From contig NZ_CP104213.1 of the NCBI RefSeq assembly GCF_025244745.1, forward strand, positions 1,514,001 to 1,578,000: a stretch of DNA of 64,000 bases, in the 5' to 3' direction. Positions 1-13,438 of this stretch are shown piece by piece. Below the pieces are notes generated by a model. The model was not told the DNA's origin. It saw only the letters and a list, made by a program, of their open reading frames with translations, and made no database searches. A program made the position numbers and the translations under genes. Numbering within the stretch: the first letter of the stretch is position 1; the number at the start of each line of letters is the position of its first letter. The DNA comes from Deinococcus rubellus. Lineage in GTDB: Bacteria > Deinococcota > Deinococci > Deinococcales > Deinococcaceae.

Positions 1-132
1 GGCGACTCCGTGGCCTGGCTATCGCCGTGAACCTGGCATTTGAAAAGTCGGGGCCTGGTACGCGGCCAATTTTGCCGCTTTTCCGCTCTGGCTCACCCTG
101 CTTCCCGGCCTCGCCCGCTACACTGATTTGTT

Positions 133-2733
<2,601 letters not shown>

Positions 2734-2744
2734 GCCGAAGAGAA

Positions 2745-2778
2745 CGAACCGCCGCCCGGTCTGCTGGGCGGCGGTTCG
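2745..2778 (+). terminator. Hairpin downstream of rlhA
   Basis: A perfect 13-base-pair stem (CGAACCGCCGCCC and its complement) with an 8-base loop begins 11 bases after the rlhA stop codon. No T-run follows, so it may be a 3' stability hairpin or a factor-assisted terminator. The next 190 bases hold no supported gene. Confidence 0.55.
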
Positions 2779-2982
2779 GACTTGATGCCTTCTGCCCCGA
2801 GTGGGCGCTGCTCTAGAACTCGTTGGCAGTGCACGGCACGTGGTTGAGACCCGCGTAGACCGTCCCTGTACCAACGGTGGACACGTTTGCTACGCCGCCG
2901 AAGTGTTCATGGTTGGTCGGAAGTCTACACAGCTTCCCGTCTCCGGGTCACGCGGCCCCGGAGGTGACCTGTACTGTAGGTT

Positions 2983-3651
2983 ATGCCGACTGACGCGCCG
3001 CCGAGAACCCGCCACCCGGACGCTGGCGCACGCGCCGTTCAAGCCAAACCGTTCCCAATAGAATCAACCCCGGCCAAGCCACCCAAGGTCGAGCGCCACG
3101 ACCTCGCCCGGCGCGAACACCACACCAACACTGGGATTCGCGCCGTCGAGCGGTATCACGTGCATGCGGCGGGGCTGGCGGTGGTTCGCCCGTTCAAGGC
3201 CCACCCGCGCATCCGCGCCTGGCAGGCCCATCTGCTGCCCGCGCTGGGGTTGCAGGTCTGCCGCTACGAGTTTCACGGCCCGCGTGAGCACGACTACTAC
3301 ATCGATCTGGCGACCATCACCGAGGCAGGCGGGATCTGGACCCTGACCGATCATTACCTGGATGTGCTGGTGTGGCATGGCCTGCGCGCCGAGCTGATTG
3401 ACGAGGACGAGTTCCTGGCCGCCGTGCGGGCGGGGTATCTCAGCGCCGCGCAGGCCCAGGCCGTGCAGGCCCAGGCCCAGGCGCTACTGCGCGGGCTGGC
3501 CGAGCACGGCCACGATGTTCAGGCGTATCTGGCGGCGCGGGGCGTGCGCCTGTCCTGGGTTGACCAGAACCGGGCCGATTGGGACGGGACAGATGAGATC
3601 GGTGCAGACCAGGGCTGGGAGCCGGACCGGACGCTGGTGGGTCAGGGCTGA
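2983..3651 (+). CDS. DUF402 domain protein
   Basis: The 222-residue protein has a DUF402 domain from about residue 50 to 180. The family pattern is clear: an aromatic beta-strand segment (REHDYYIDLA), then DHYLDVLVWHG, then an acidic ELIDEDEF stretch before a helix. Some DUF402 proteins are nucleoside phosphatases and others are parts of RNA-binding nucleases, so the substrate cannot be named here. The ATG follows a TACTGT -10 box (2972-2977) by 5 bases, which supports a leaderless start. The first 45 residues are low-complexity and basic, so a later start is possible. It converges on metX with only 24 bases between stop codons. Confidence 0.75.
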   Translation: MPTDAPPRTRHPDAGARAVQAKPFPIESTPAKPPKVERHDLARREHHTNTGIRAVERYHVHAAGLAVVRPFKAHPRIRAWQAHLLPALGLQVCRYEFHGPREHDYYIDLATITEAGGIWTLTDHYLDVLVWHGLRAELIDEDEFLAAVRAGYLSAAQAQAVQAQAQALLRGLAEHGHDVQAYLAARGVRLSWVDQNRADWDGTDEIGADQGWEPDRTLVGQG

Positions 3652-3675
3652 GGGCTGGTTTCCGCCCGGCAGCGT

Positions 3676-6062
<2,387 letters not shown>

Positions 6063-6084
6063 TCATGGGTACGCTGGGAGCCCT

Positions 6085-6220
6085 GCCCTTATCGTTCCCA
6101 CCTCGCCGTTATCGTTAACGCCTGCGCTGTGGGGTATGGAAAGCACCGCTGCCGTGATGAGGGCCGGTTGCTGCGCCGTCGTCGAGCCAGTTCTCTCGGG
6201 CGCTCTGGATAAGAGTGTTC
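6085..6220 (-). promoter_or_regulatory. SAM-I (S-box) riboswitch upstream of metY-metX
   Basis: Read on the minus strand, the leader has the S-box landmarks in order: CTTATCCAGAG, GAGAGAACTGGC, GCAGCAACC and GGTGCTTTCCA, closed by GATAAG (6088-6093), which pairs with the initial CTTATC as helix P1. This class binds S-adenosylmethionine, and when bound normally lets a terminator form and turns off methionine genes. Its position directly before a sulfhydrylation operon agrees. The identification rests on consensus elements read by eye; a covariance-model search was not possible. Confidence 0.9.
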
Positions 6221-6329
6221 GTGCTGCCGTGCAACTTGCGGCCTTCGCAACTTGTCGCCGGGTGGTCAGGAACGTCGGGCATCTTAGCGTGTGGGGGGCG
6301 GGGGGGTCAACTGGGCAGCGGTTCGGCAA

Positions 6330-6701
6330 TCAGGCGGCGCGTGCCCGCTGCGCCCGGCCCGCGATGACCTCGCCCAGGCCGATGGCCCCGACACCCAGCA
6401 GCAGGTGAAACACCTGAATGATCCAGTGGAGGTCGCCGGGCAGCATCTTGAGCTGTGAGCTGCCGACGCCCGGCACGACCAGGCTCCAGATGATTGCCGT
6501 GACCAGCAGGCCCGGCGCGACACGCTGCCCGAAGCCAAGGATGGCCATCAGCAGCAGGGCGATGGACACCACATAGCCCAGTCCCTGGTGGGCGCTCAGC
6601 AGGCCGTAGCCGCTGCCGCCCCAGAAGATCAGGCCCATGCCCAGGGCGACGATACCGGCGACGCGAATGATCCAGCGGAGAATGGGAATGGCGGTGTTCA
6701 T
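6330..6701 (-). CDS. Small four-helix membrane protein
   Basis: The 123-residue protein is almost entirely hydrophobic with about four membrane segments (roughly 8-28, 40-58, 62-82, 92-110) and a short basic C-terminus. I do not recognise a family with certainty. AGGAG lies 6 bases upstream of the ATG. It is the third gene after the ABC permease and ATPase on the same strand, separated from the ATPase by 128 bases, so it may be read from the same PadR-controlled promoter. Confidence 0.65.
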   Translation of the reverse strand: MNTAIPILRWIIRVAGIVALGMGLIFWGGSGYGLLSAHQGLGYVVSIALLLMAILGFGQRVAPGLLVTAIIWSLVVPGVGSSQLKMLPGDLHWIIQVFHLLLGVGAIGLGEVIAGRAQRARAA

Positions 6702-6829
6702 GGTGACTCCTGTTGAGGCAAGGTTGAAATGGGGGGGCGGGGCAGGCGGTGGTCTGGACGCGGGGAAACTGGACTTATGGTAGGCGCTTGGTGCCGGGAA
6801 AGTCAGGGACGTTTTTCGCTTGGCGTTGG

Positions 6830-7570
6830 TTACTCACCCGCCGACAGTCGCCCGTCGACGATGCTTACCACCCGGTCACACAAGTCCAGCACGCGCTCGT
6901 CGTGGGTGACCATTACGGCGGCCCTACCGTGTTCGTGGACCTGCTGGGCGATCAGCTCGACCACCTCGCGGCCCCGGACGCTGTCGAGGCTGGCCGTCGG
7001 CTCGTCGGCCAGGATCAGTTGCGGGTCGTTCATCAGGGCGCGGGCGATGGCGACACGCTGGCGCTGCCCGCCGCTGAGGGCGTCGGGGAAGTGCCGGGCG
7101 CGCTCGGTCAGCCCCAGCAGTTTGAGCAGGTCCTCCGCCTTCTGCCGGGCATCCCGTCCATCCTCACCGGCCAGATGCGGCACCAGGGTGAGCTGCTCGC
7201 GGACGTTCAGGTAAGGAATCAGATTGCTGCTCTGAAGGACGAAGCCGAGGTGTTTCAGGCGGAAGGCGGGCAGTGCCGCGTCGGAGAGAGAGATCAGATC
7301 CTGCCCAGCAATCATCACCTGACCGGAGCTGGGCCGCAGGAGCGCCCCGGCAATCGAGAGGAAGGTGCTCTTGCCACTTCCCGAGGGACCGTTGACGGCC
7401 ACCAGTTCGCCGGGCCGGACCATCAGCGTGGCTGGATGTAGGGCGGTGATGGTGCCGTCACCGTCGCCGTAGGTCTTGCTGACACCCTGGAGCGAGAGGA
7501 TCGGGGCGTTCAGGGCGGCGGCAGCGTGGGAGACGGAAGCAGTCTGTGGACGGTCAATGGTGAGGGTCAT
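6830..7570 (-). CDS. ABC transporter ATP-binding protein (MacB/LolD-type)
   Basis: The 246-residue ATPase has every ABC landmark: Walker A GPSGSGKST, signature LSGGQRQRVAIARAL, Walker B LILADEPT, a D-loop SLD and the switch histidine in VTHD. The sequence around the signature is of the MacB/LolD/FtsE class that pairs with permeases with a large extracytoplasmic loop, and the next gene upstream encodes one. AGGAG lies 7 bases before the ATG. It probably powers export or membrane extraction of an unknown substrate, perhaps a toxic compound given the adjacent PadR regulator. Confidence 0.88.
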   Translation of the reverse strand: MTLTIDRPQTASVSHAAAALNAPILSLQGVSKTYGDGDGTITALHPATLMVRPGELVAVNGPSGSGKSTFLSIAGALLRPSSGQVMIAGQDLISLSDAALPAFRLKHLGFVLQSSNLIPYLNVREQLTLVPHLAGEDGRDARQKAEDLLKLLGLTERARHFPDALSGGQRQRVAIARALMNDPQLILADEPTASLDSVRGREVVELIAQQVHEHGRAAVMVTHDERVLDLCDRVVSIVDGRLSAGE

Positions 7571-7653
7571 GATGGACTCCTGGGAAGGGGAGAGAAGGGC
7601 AGAAGAACAGTTGGGAACTTCAAGCGAGAAGGGGCCTGTGGCCCCTTCCGACT

Positions 7654-8730
7654 TCAGGTCACGGTGCCGATGGCGATCAGCGGATCAACCTTGGCGACTG
7701 TGCGCAGGCTCAGCAAGCTGCTCAGGGCGGCCACCACGATCAACAGGGCCGAGGCCGCGAGCAGGGTGGGCAGCGTCAGGGTGAAGGGAATCCCGGCGGG
7801 CAGCAGATTCACCAGCCCCAGGGTGACCAGGGCGGCGATCAGCACGGCAACGACGGTCAGCAGCAGCATCTGCGCGACCAGGCTGCCCGCCAGGGTGCGG
7901 GTGCTGGCCCCGATGGCCTTGAGCAGTCCGAACTGAGGCGTCTTCTGGAGGGTCAGCACGTAGAAGAACACAGCCATCACGAAGGCAGCGACGACCACCA
8001 GGAACACCTGGATCATGGTCAGGCTGCCCTGCTCTTCCTTGTAACCCGGTAGAACCTGAAGGGCCTGGGCACGGGTAAAGACGCTGAGGCCGCTCAGTGC
8101 GCCGACCTTGCTGGCCACTCCAGCATCGGTCTTGAGGGCCACGGCGCTGACGCTGCCCTGGCTGCGAGGGTTGAGCGCCTGCCAGCGGCTGAGCGTCACG
8201 AACATCACCGGCTGGTGGTTGAGCCGGGCGGACCGGGTGAATCCCAGGACCTTGAGTGTTTCGCCGCCGGGCTTGAGAATCAGCGTGTCACCGAGCTTCA
8301 CGCCGTCTTTCTGGAGGGAGCTGTCCACGACGGCCCCCGCAGTGCTGGCGGTCAGGGCCTGGCCGTCCGTTACTTTCGGAGCCAGAAAGCTGGCCGGATC
8401 GATGCCGAGCAGCACACCGCTGAGTTGCTTATCGCCGTTACTGAAGCTGGCGAAGCTCTGGGCCAGCGGCGTGCTGGCGCTCCCGGCAGCAGCGGTGATG
8501 CGCTGAACGTCCGCCTTGCTCAGGAAGGAGCGGGTGAACACGCCCTCGGCGTCGCGGGTGGTGACGAAGTAACTGGCGGGAGTCTCGATCAGCAGCGCGG
8601 CGTTGTCGTGGGCCAGACCACGCGTCAGGCCGGTCAGCATAAAGACCATGAAGGCGATCAGGGCGACGATGCCGCCGATGAGGACGGAGCGGAAGCGGTA
8701 ATGCTGGAGTTCGCGTAGGGCGAGGAACAT
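7654..8730 (-). CDS. ABC transporter permease, FtsX/MacB-type
   Basis: The 358-residue permease has an N-terminal membrane helix (about residues 18-40), a large extracytoplasmic domain, and three C-terminal helices beginning near residue 240, which is the FtsX/MacB/DevC layout. I chose the ATG at 8730 because AAGGAG lies 4 bases upstream (8735-8740); an in-frame start 66 bases further up lacks this and would run into the promoter. It is transcribed divergently from the PadR gene across a shared operator and is followed by its ATPase. Confidence 0.85.
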   Translation of the reverse strand: MFLALRELQHYRFRSVLIGGIVALIAFMVFMLTGLTRGLAHDNAALLIETPASYFVTTRDAEGVFTRSFLSKADVQRITAAAGSASTPLAQSFASFSNGDKQLSGVLLGIDPASFLAPKVTDGQALTASTAGAVVDSSLQKDGVKLGDTLILKPGGETLKVLGFTRSARLNHQPVMFVTLSRWQALNPRSQGSVSAVALKTDAGVASKVGALSGLSVFTRAQALQVLPGYKEEQGSLTMIQVFLVVVAAFVMAVFFYVLTLQKTPQFGLLKAIGASTRTLAGSLVAQMLLLTVVAVLIAALVTLGLVNLLPAGIPFTLTLPTLLAASALLIVVAALSSLLSLRTVAKVDPLIAIGTVT

Positions 8731-8786
8731 GAGGCTCCTTAAAGAATGAATGAGGGGATAGGGGGAGGCGGCTATATTCCTGTTGT

Positions 8787-8858
8787 GACTAGTCATACTG
8801 GACTATTTCAACTCTGACTTTAAGCTCGCTTGCCAGAATAGTCAAGCCTGGACTAGTC
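8787..8858. promoter_or_regulatory. Divergent control region with four GACTA/TAGTC half-sites
   Basis: Two identical palindromes GACTAGTC lie at 8787-8794 and 8851-8858. Inside them, GACTA at 8801-8805 and TAGTC at 8839-8843 form a nearly mirror-symmetric layout, with gaps of 6 and 7 bases to the palindromes. The right palindrome overlaps the padR -10 box TAGTCT (8854-8859), which has TTGCCA (8830-8835) 18 bases upstream. This suggests PadR represses itself and the ABC operon. Binding is inferred. Confidence 0.7.
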
Positions 8859-8865
8859 TGGAGAT

Positions 8866-9420
8866 ATGACCACAGACCCGAACACCCTGTTGCTGCTTGG
8901 CCTGCTCAAAGGGCAGCGCCAGCACGGGTACCAGCTCAACGAGTTCATCGAACGCAATCTGGGCCGCTTCACCACGCTCAAGAAAGCCACCGCCTACGCG
9001 GCCCTTGACCGGCTGGAAAAGCAGGGCTGGATTGAGGCGACCACCGAGCAGGAAGGCAACCGTCCGGCCCGGCGCGTGTACGGCCTGACGCCCGGCGGCG
9101 AGCAGCAGTTTTTCGCGCTGCTGCGTGCCCACCTCAGCCGCCCCGAGCCGGTGGCCTTCTACGGTGACCTGGGGATGATGTTCGTCAATCAGTTGCCGCC
9201 TGCGGAGGTCAAGCGCCTGCTGTCCGAGCGTCGGGAGAGCCTGGAGATACAGATCGCGGGCCTGGAGCGGGTGCCCACCCATGAGGGGGCCTTTGGGCAA
9301 GGCCTCTTCGGGGTTGATCTGGCCATCTCACGTCAGCTTGCGCTGCTGAGGGCCGATCGGCAGTGGCTGTCCCAGACCCTGGGTGGCCTGCCGGACGGGT
9401 TCTCGGAAGGAGAGATCTGA
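8866..9420 (+). CDS. PadR family transcriptional regulator
   Basis: The 184-residue protein has a PadR winged helix (about residues 5-85): LLLLGLLKGQRQHGYQL, then TAYAALDRLEKQGWI, then the wing RVYGLTPGG. The C-terminal helical half (LGMMFVNQLPPAEVKRLL onward) is the dimerisation region of the longer PadR subclass. The ATG at 8866 lies 6 bases after a TAGTCT -10 box, so the mRNA is probably leaderless. It is divergent from an ABC exporter, the usual context of PadR sensors of toxic ligands. Confidence 0.88.
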   Translation: MTTDPNTLLLLGLLKGQRQHGYQLNEFIERNLGRFTTLKKATAYAALDRLEKQGWIEATTEQEGNRPARRVYGLTPGGEQQFFALLRAHLSRPEPVAFYGDLGMMFVNQLPPAEVKRLLSERRESLEIQIAGLERVPTHEGAFGQGLFGVDLAISRQLALLRADRQWLSQTLGGLPDGFSEGEI

Positions 9421-9483
9421 GGACATACCGTCTTCCTCACTCGCTCCGTTCGGTAAAGCTAAAGTCTTACAAGGAGATACCTA

Positions 9484-9495
9484 GAGCATTTGCCA
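9484..9495 (+). repeat. Left terminal inverted repeat of the IS630 element
   Basis: GAGCATTTGCCA, directly after the TA target copy. It matches the right end at 11 of 12 positions. Confidence 0.88.
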
Positions 9496-9505
9496 TAATA
9501 AATTC

Positions 9506-10460
9506 GTGAATACAGCCGGGGTACGTGGGTACAGCTTGGAGCTTCGGACTCGGATTGTCGCGCTGGTCCTGGGCGGCGCTTCGCCGAACGAAGCGGCACA
9601 GCACTTTTCTGTGCATGTCGACACGGTCAAAAGCTATCTGGAGCGGCATCGCCAGAACACTTTGCACGTCGTGGCTCAGCCGACGGGTCGTCACCGCACG
9701 GTGACGACCCACCATGAGCAACAGCTCTTAGCATAGCTCGAGACACACCAAGACGCGACCCTGCAAGAGCACGCGGACCTGCTGGAAGCCGCCACCGGGC
9801 TGAGGGTCAGTTTCAAAACAGTCGACCGGGTGTTTCGCCGTCATAAGATCATCCATAAAAAAAACGCTGGTCGCCAGAGAACGCTGTGAGGAACGACGTA
9901 GGCAGTTCCTCAACGATCTTGCACCCTATCTCCAACATCCTGAGCGCCTGGTGTTTCTCGACGAGAGCGGCTTTCACATCGCGATGACGCGGAGGTATGG
10001 GTGTGCTCCCAGCCATGAGCGTGCCGTTGATCAAGTGCCGAGAAATCATGGGCGAAATCAAACCTTGATCTGCGCACTGAGCTTGGCCGGGCCGCAAGCC
10101 GCCATCGTGATCGATGGCGCTTTGGATGGGGCAACGTTCGAGTGGTACGTCAGAGACATCCTCTGCCCCACACTTCAAAAGGGACAGGTCGTGGTGCTGG
10201 ACAACCTCTCCTCGCACCACCGAGCGTCCATTCGGACGCTCATCGAAGCCCAGGGCTGCGAGATGCTGTTCACCTCACCGTACAGTCCAGATTTCAACCC
10301 GATTGAGCTGATGTTCTCCAAAATGAAAGCCCTGGTGCGCGGTGGTGCCTGGCGGGTCGTCCAAGATCTTCTCAACGCCATTGGCAACGCCCTGGACGCC
10401 GTGAAGCGGTTAGAGATCGAACACTGGTTTAAACACGCCCATCCCCAGATTCTATTGTGA
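9506..10460 (+). pseudogene. IS630 transposase, two reading frames, interrupted by an amber codon
   Basis: The first frame starts at GTG 9506 and encodes an N-terminal HTH (ELRTRIVALVLGGASPNEA). It meets TAG at 9734-9736, but homologous-looking sequence continues in frame (LETHQDATLQEHADLLEAA), so a Gln CAG to TAG change is likely. The frame then enters an eight-A tract (9857-9864), where a change to the third frame would give KKTLVARERC and the catalytic half with FLDESGF, VLDNLSSHH and SPDFNPIELMF, a complete DDE triad. Frameshifting at an A-tract is normal for IS630 relatives; the amber codon is not. Confidence 0.85.
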
Positions 10461-10469
10461 CAAATGCTC
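10458..10469 (-). repeat. Right terminal inverted repeat of the IS630 element
   Basis: TGACAAATGCTC, followed by the second TA target copy. The transposase stop codon TGA lies inside it. Confidence 0.88.
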
Positions 10470-11077
10470 TAGAAGCGGTACTTGACGCCCAGCAGCGCCC
10501 TGAACACTGTACCGGGGCGCTCGGCGGTGGGCGTGGTCTGGCTGTTCTGGCTGACCTCTCCCTTGTTGCCGAAATACTGATCTAGGCCCAGTTCGGCAAT
10601 GAAACTGAAGGTGTTGGTGAGCAGGTAGCCGATCTGCGCGCCCATGCCCAGGCCCGGAGCGCCGCTGGTCGTCTCGGTGGTCTGGTCGCCGGAACCGCTC
10701 AGACGCGAGATGATCTGACCGTAACGCAGCCCGCCGTAGAAGCTGGTCGCCACGCCCGGCATCGGCTGGCCGAAATCGTAGGTGGCGTCCAGACCGTAGG
10801 CCAAGAGGGTTCGGCGCGTCTGCTGCCCGTTCGCCTGCGGCTGATCGTTGCTGCTGCGGCTCAGGCTCAGACGCACACCGAGCGGCCCGGCCAGATCGGC
10901 GCGGCTGACCGACACCTGGCCGCTGCCGCCCGCCGCGTAGCCCCCGGTCAGGCCAACCTCGACGGTGCTCAGCAAGGGCGGACTGAAAACCGCGTTTGGC
11001 GAGACGGACGGCTGGGCACTGGCCGCAGCGGCGAGGCTGAGGCCAGCAGTGGCCAGCAACAAGCGGACGGCGTGCAT
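10469..11077 (-). CDS. Outer-membrane beta-barrel-like secreted protein
   Basis: The 202-residue protein starts with a signal peptide (basic start, hydrophobic core, cleavage expected after ASA near residue 22). The rest alternates polar and hydrophobic residues with many Gly and aromatic positions and ends in VKYRF, the C-terminal phenylalanine pattern of outer-membrane barrels. This fits a small eight-strand surface barrel; the role is unknown. Its stop codon TAG is formed from the last base of the IS630 element plus the target TA, so the insertion left the coding sequence intact but replaced everything downstream. Confidence 0.75.
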   Translation of the reverse strand: MHAVRLLLATAGLSLAAAASAQPSVSPNAVFSPPLLSTVEVGLTGGYAAGGSGQVSVSRADLAGPLGVRLSLSRSSNDQPQANGQQTRRTLLAYGLDATYDFGQPMPGVATSFYGGLRYGQIISRLSGSGDQTTETTSGAPGLGMGAQIGYLLTNTFSFIAELGLDQYFGNKGEVSQNSQTTPTAERPGTVFRALLGVKYRF

Positions 11078-11319
11078 ACGCTACCCTGGCGCACCCGCCG
11101 AGCGCCGTGCTGAAAACGCTCTGAGGTGGCCTTCACACTCCGGCGTTTCGTGCTGTTGTTTGCCCGGCAGCCGGCCCATATCAACGGCGCAGCGGTTTGA
11201 TGACATGTGGTTCAGGACGTGTCTCTTCAACTGCCTTCTGCACCACACGCCGCTCTACTGGCCCGTGGTGCAGGTTGAGGTTGGCGCAGCACGGCTACAA
11301 ACCCGCTAGACTTCCGGGC

Positions 11320-12183
11320 GTGAGATCAGAGCAGCACCCACCCCAACCTGCCTTGCGGGCGCGGCCCATCGGCGTCTTTGACTCGGGCATGGGCGGCCTG
11401 AGTGTGCTGGCCGAACTGCGACGGGCGCTGCCGGGAGAGGATTTCGTGTATCTGGCCGACACGGCCCACGTGCCTTACGGCAGCCGCTCCGACGACGAGG
11501 TGCGGAGCCTGACGGCGACCTGCCTGGCCTGGCTACTCGCGCAAGGCTGCCGGGGAGCTGTCGTCGCCTGCAACACTGCCAGTGCCTTCAGCCTCGATTT
11601 TCTGCGGGCACAGTTCGGTCCCGGTTTTCCCATCGTGGGCCTCGTTCCGGCGCTCAAACCGGCGGTGGCGGCCACCCGCAGTGGTACGGTGGCGGTGCTC
11701 GCCACGCCGGTCACGTTGCGCGGCGAGAAGCTGGCCGAGGTGACCCGGCAGTTTGCCGTACCCGCCGGGGTGGCAGTGCTTCACCTGAGTCACCCCGAAC
11801 TGGTGCCGCTGGTGGAAAAAGGGCAGGCCGACTCGGCGCGCATGCGGGCCGTGCTGCGCGAGGTGCTGACGCCCGCCGCAGCGGCTGGGGCCGATCAACT
11901 GGTGCTGGGCTGCACCCATTTTCCGTTTCTAGTTGCCAGCATTCGGGCCGAGTTCGGCACTCAGTTCGCGCTGCTCGATTCCGGAGCAGCGGTGGCGCGG
12001 CGCACGGTGCAGGTACTGATGGGTACCGAAACGCCCGGTGCTGGCGGCGAGACGCAGTTTTTTGTTACGGGTGATCTTGGACAGGCCACGCCCGTGATGG
12101 CGGCGCTGACGGGCCAGCCGGTCCGGGTCAAGCGGGCCGAATTTTCCTTTCCCGAGATCGCCATGCAGCAGGCAGCCCGATGA
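11320..12183 (+). CDS. murI: Glutamate racemase
   Basis: MurI supplies D-glutamate for peptidoglycan. The 287-residue protein shows FDSGMGGLSV at residues 20-29 and the two catalytic cysteines, Cys84 in VVACNTASA and Cys198 in LGCTHFPF. I chose GTG 11320 because TAGACT (11307-11312) lies 7 bases upstream, as in several neighbouring leaderless genes; the longer in-frame reading adds 41 residues unlike the family. RNase PH follows after 25 bases on the same strand. Confidence 0.93.
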   Translation: MRSEQHPPQPALRARPIGVFDSGMGGLSVLAELRRALPGEDFVYLADTAHVPYGSRSDDEVRSLTATCLAWLLAQGCRGAVVACNTASAFSLDFLRAQFGPGFPIVGLVPALKPAVAATRSGTVAVLATPVTLRGEKLAEVTRQFAVPAGVAVLHLSHPELVPLVEKGQADSARMRAVLREVLTPAAAAGADQLVLGCTHFPFLVASIRAEFGTQFALLDSGAAVARRTVQVLMGTETPGAGGETQFFVTGDLGQATPVMAALTGQPVRVKRAEFSFPEIAMQQAAR

Positions 12184-12208
12184 GGACGGCAACAGTGAGG
12201 TCATCACA

Positions 12209-12910
12209 GTGAGGCAGGGCCGGGCCGCCCTCGAACCCCGTGTCCTCAAGGTGAGCCGGGGTGTCAACGCTTACGCCGAGGGCAGCGCGCTGGTGGAACT
12301 GGGCCAGACCAGAGTGATCGCCACCGTCAGCCTCGACCAGAAGGTGCCGCCCCACATGCGCGGCAAGAAGGAAGGCTGGCTGATGGCCGAGTACCTGATG
12401 CTGCCGCGCGCCACCCAGGACCGCCAGAACCGCGAGCGCAATATGCAAAATGGGCGGCGGCATGAGATTCAGCGCTTGCTGGGCCGCTCATTTCGCTCGG
12501 TGGTTGATCTCAAACCCTTCAGGAACCAGACCCTGGTGATCGACTGTGACGTGTTGCAGGCTGACGGCGGCACCCGCGTCACCAGCTTGCTGGCCGGGTA
12601 CGCTGCCCTGTTTGATCTCTCGGACCGTCTGGTCAAGCGCGGAACGCTCAGCGAATGGCCGCTCAAGCACGAACTCGGCGCGGTCAGCGTCGGCTATGTG
12701 GGCGGCGAACTGCTGGTCGATCTGGATTACGGCGAGGACGCGCGGGCCAGCGCCGATCTGAATGTGGTCGCCACCGCTGCGGGCCTGATGCTGGAAGCCC
12801 AGGGCGGCGCGGAGGAGGAGCCGATCACCAGTGAGGCGTACTTCAAGCTGCTCGCGGTGGGCCTCGAAGTGGCGGGCGAGCTGTCGCGGCGGCTGCACGC
12901 GCAGTTGTGA
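12209..12910 (+). CDS. rph: Ribonuclease PH
   Basis: RNase PH trims tRNA 3' ends by phosphorolysis. The 233-residue protein covers the full single-domain family: the RNA-contact stretch GWLMAEYLMLPRAT, then QNGRRHEIQRLLGRSFR, then the phosphate-site DVLQADGGTRVTSLLAGY. The GTG start at 12209 lies 25 bases after murI, so the two are probably co-transcribed. It is slightly short at the N-terminus (MRQGRAALEPRVL). Confidence 0.93.
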   Translation: MRQGRAALEPRVLKVSRGVNAYAEGSALVELGQTRVIATVSLDQKVPPHMRGKKEGWLMAEYLMLPRATQDRQNRERNMQNGRRHEIQRLLGRSFRSVVDLKPFRNQTLVIDCDVLQADGGTRVTSLLAGYAALFDLSDRLVKRGTLSEWPLKHELGAVSVGYVGGELLVDLDYGEDARASADLNVVATAAGLMLEAQGGAEEEPITSEAYFKLLAVGLEVAGELSRRLHAQL

Positions 12911-12980
12911 GGGCGTCTCTCTAAAGCCCGCTTGCTCAAATCACCACCATGACGGCCCACTTTGTCTTTAAGGTGCGGCC

Positions 12981-13169
12981 ATGACAGACAAGAGTGCCCG
13001 CAACCAGCCCGGCGAGATCATCCAGTCCAGCTTGCCGGAGGAGCACCCGGAAGTGGTGGCCGTGCCGGAAGGCGATCCGCAGAACGAGACGCCCACTGAC
13101 AATGCTGCCAAGTTGCAGCAGCATAGCGCCAGCCCCACTGAGCTGATTCCCAGCGACGAGGACGGCTGA
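12981..13169 (+). CDS. Small acidic hydrophilic protein
   Basis: A 62-residue frame of strongly hydrophilic, acidic and probably disordered sequence (EEHPEVVAVPEGDPQNE, ending SDEDG). It begins at an ATG with AGGTG 7 bases upstream and follows rph by 70 bases on the same strand. I recognise no domain. Codon choice is GC-rich at third positions, which favours a real gene, but the length leaves doubt. Confidence 0.5.
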   Translation: MTDKSARNQPGEIIQSSLPEEHPEVVAVPEGDPQNETPTDNAAKLQQHSASPTELIPSDEDG

Positions 13170-13183
13170 GTATCCGTAAGGGT

Positions 13184-13233
13184 TCCGATGAGATCGCGTC
13201 CAGCACACGGATGCTGGACGCGATCTCATCGGA
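13184..13233. repeat. Perfect 22-bp inverted repeat
   Basis: Two perfectly complementary 22-base arms (13184-13205 and 13212-13233), each built around GATCGCGTCCAGC, enclose a 6-base loop (CACGGA). No T-run follows on either strand. It lies 15 bases after the small acidic gene. The rest of the gap to lysA (to 13438) shows no gene. It could be a transcript-end hairpin, a protein site or a relic of a small mobile repeat. Confidence 0.8.
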
Positions 13234-13438
13234 CCAGCGGGCAGGCCCGAGAGGTGCCGTTCTGCCCAAGACAACAGGAGAAGGAAGGGCGACGGATTCC
13301 GCCTTGCGGAAGGACTTTCCGCGCTGTCTTGATCAGAACGGGAGGAGGAGTACCAGAGAGGTGCTGCTCATGACGAAACGCGCATGAACACGCCTGACCA
13401 CTTGTTGTGGGGTGTTCCGGAATGAAGTGGAGTTAGTA

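Larger units (their letters stand above)
9484..10469 (+). mobile_element. IS630 family insertion sequence, 986 bp
   Basis: The element is bounded by imperfect inverted repeats GAGCATTTGCCA (left) and, reading inward from the right, GAGCATTTGTCA, and is flanked on both sides by a TA dinucleotide (9482-9483, 10470-10471), the target duplication expected of IS630. It carries one transposase in two frames. It landed in the stop codon of the convergent barrel-protein gene. The transposase has an internal amber codon, so this copy is probably not autonomous. Confidence 0.9.

Noticed and set aside
2801..3061. 86-residue frame between rlhA and the DUF402 gene
   Set aside because: No start signal, no recognisable protein features, and it overlaps the DUF402 start.
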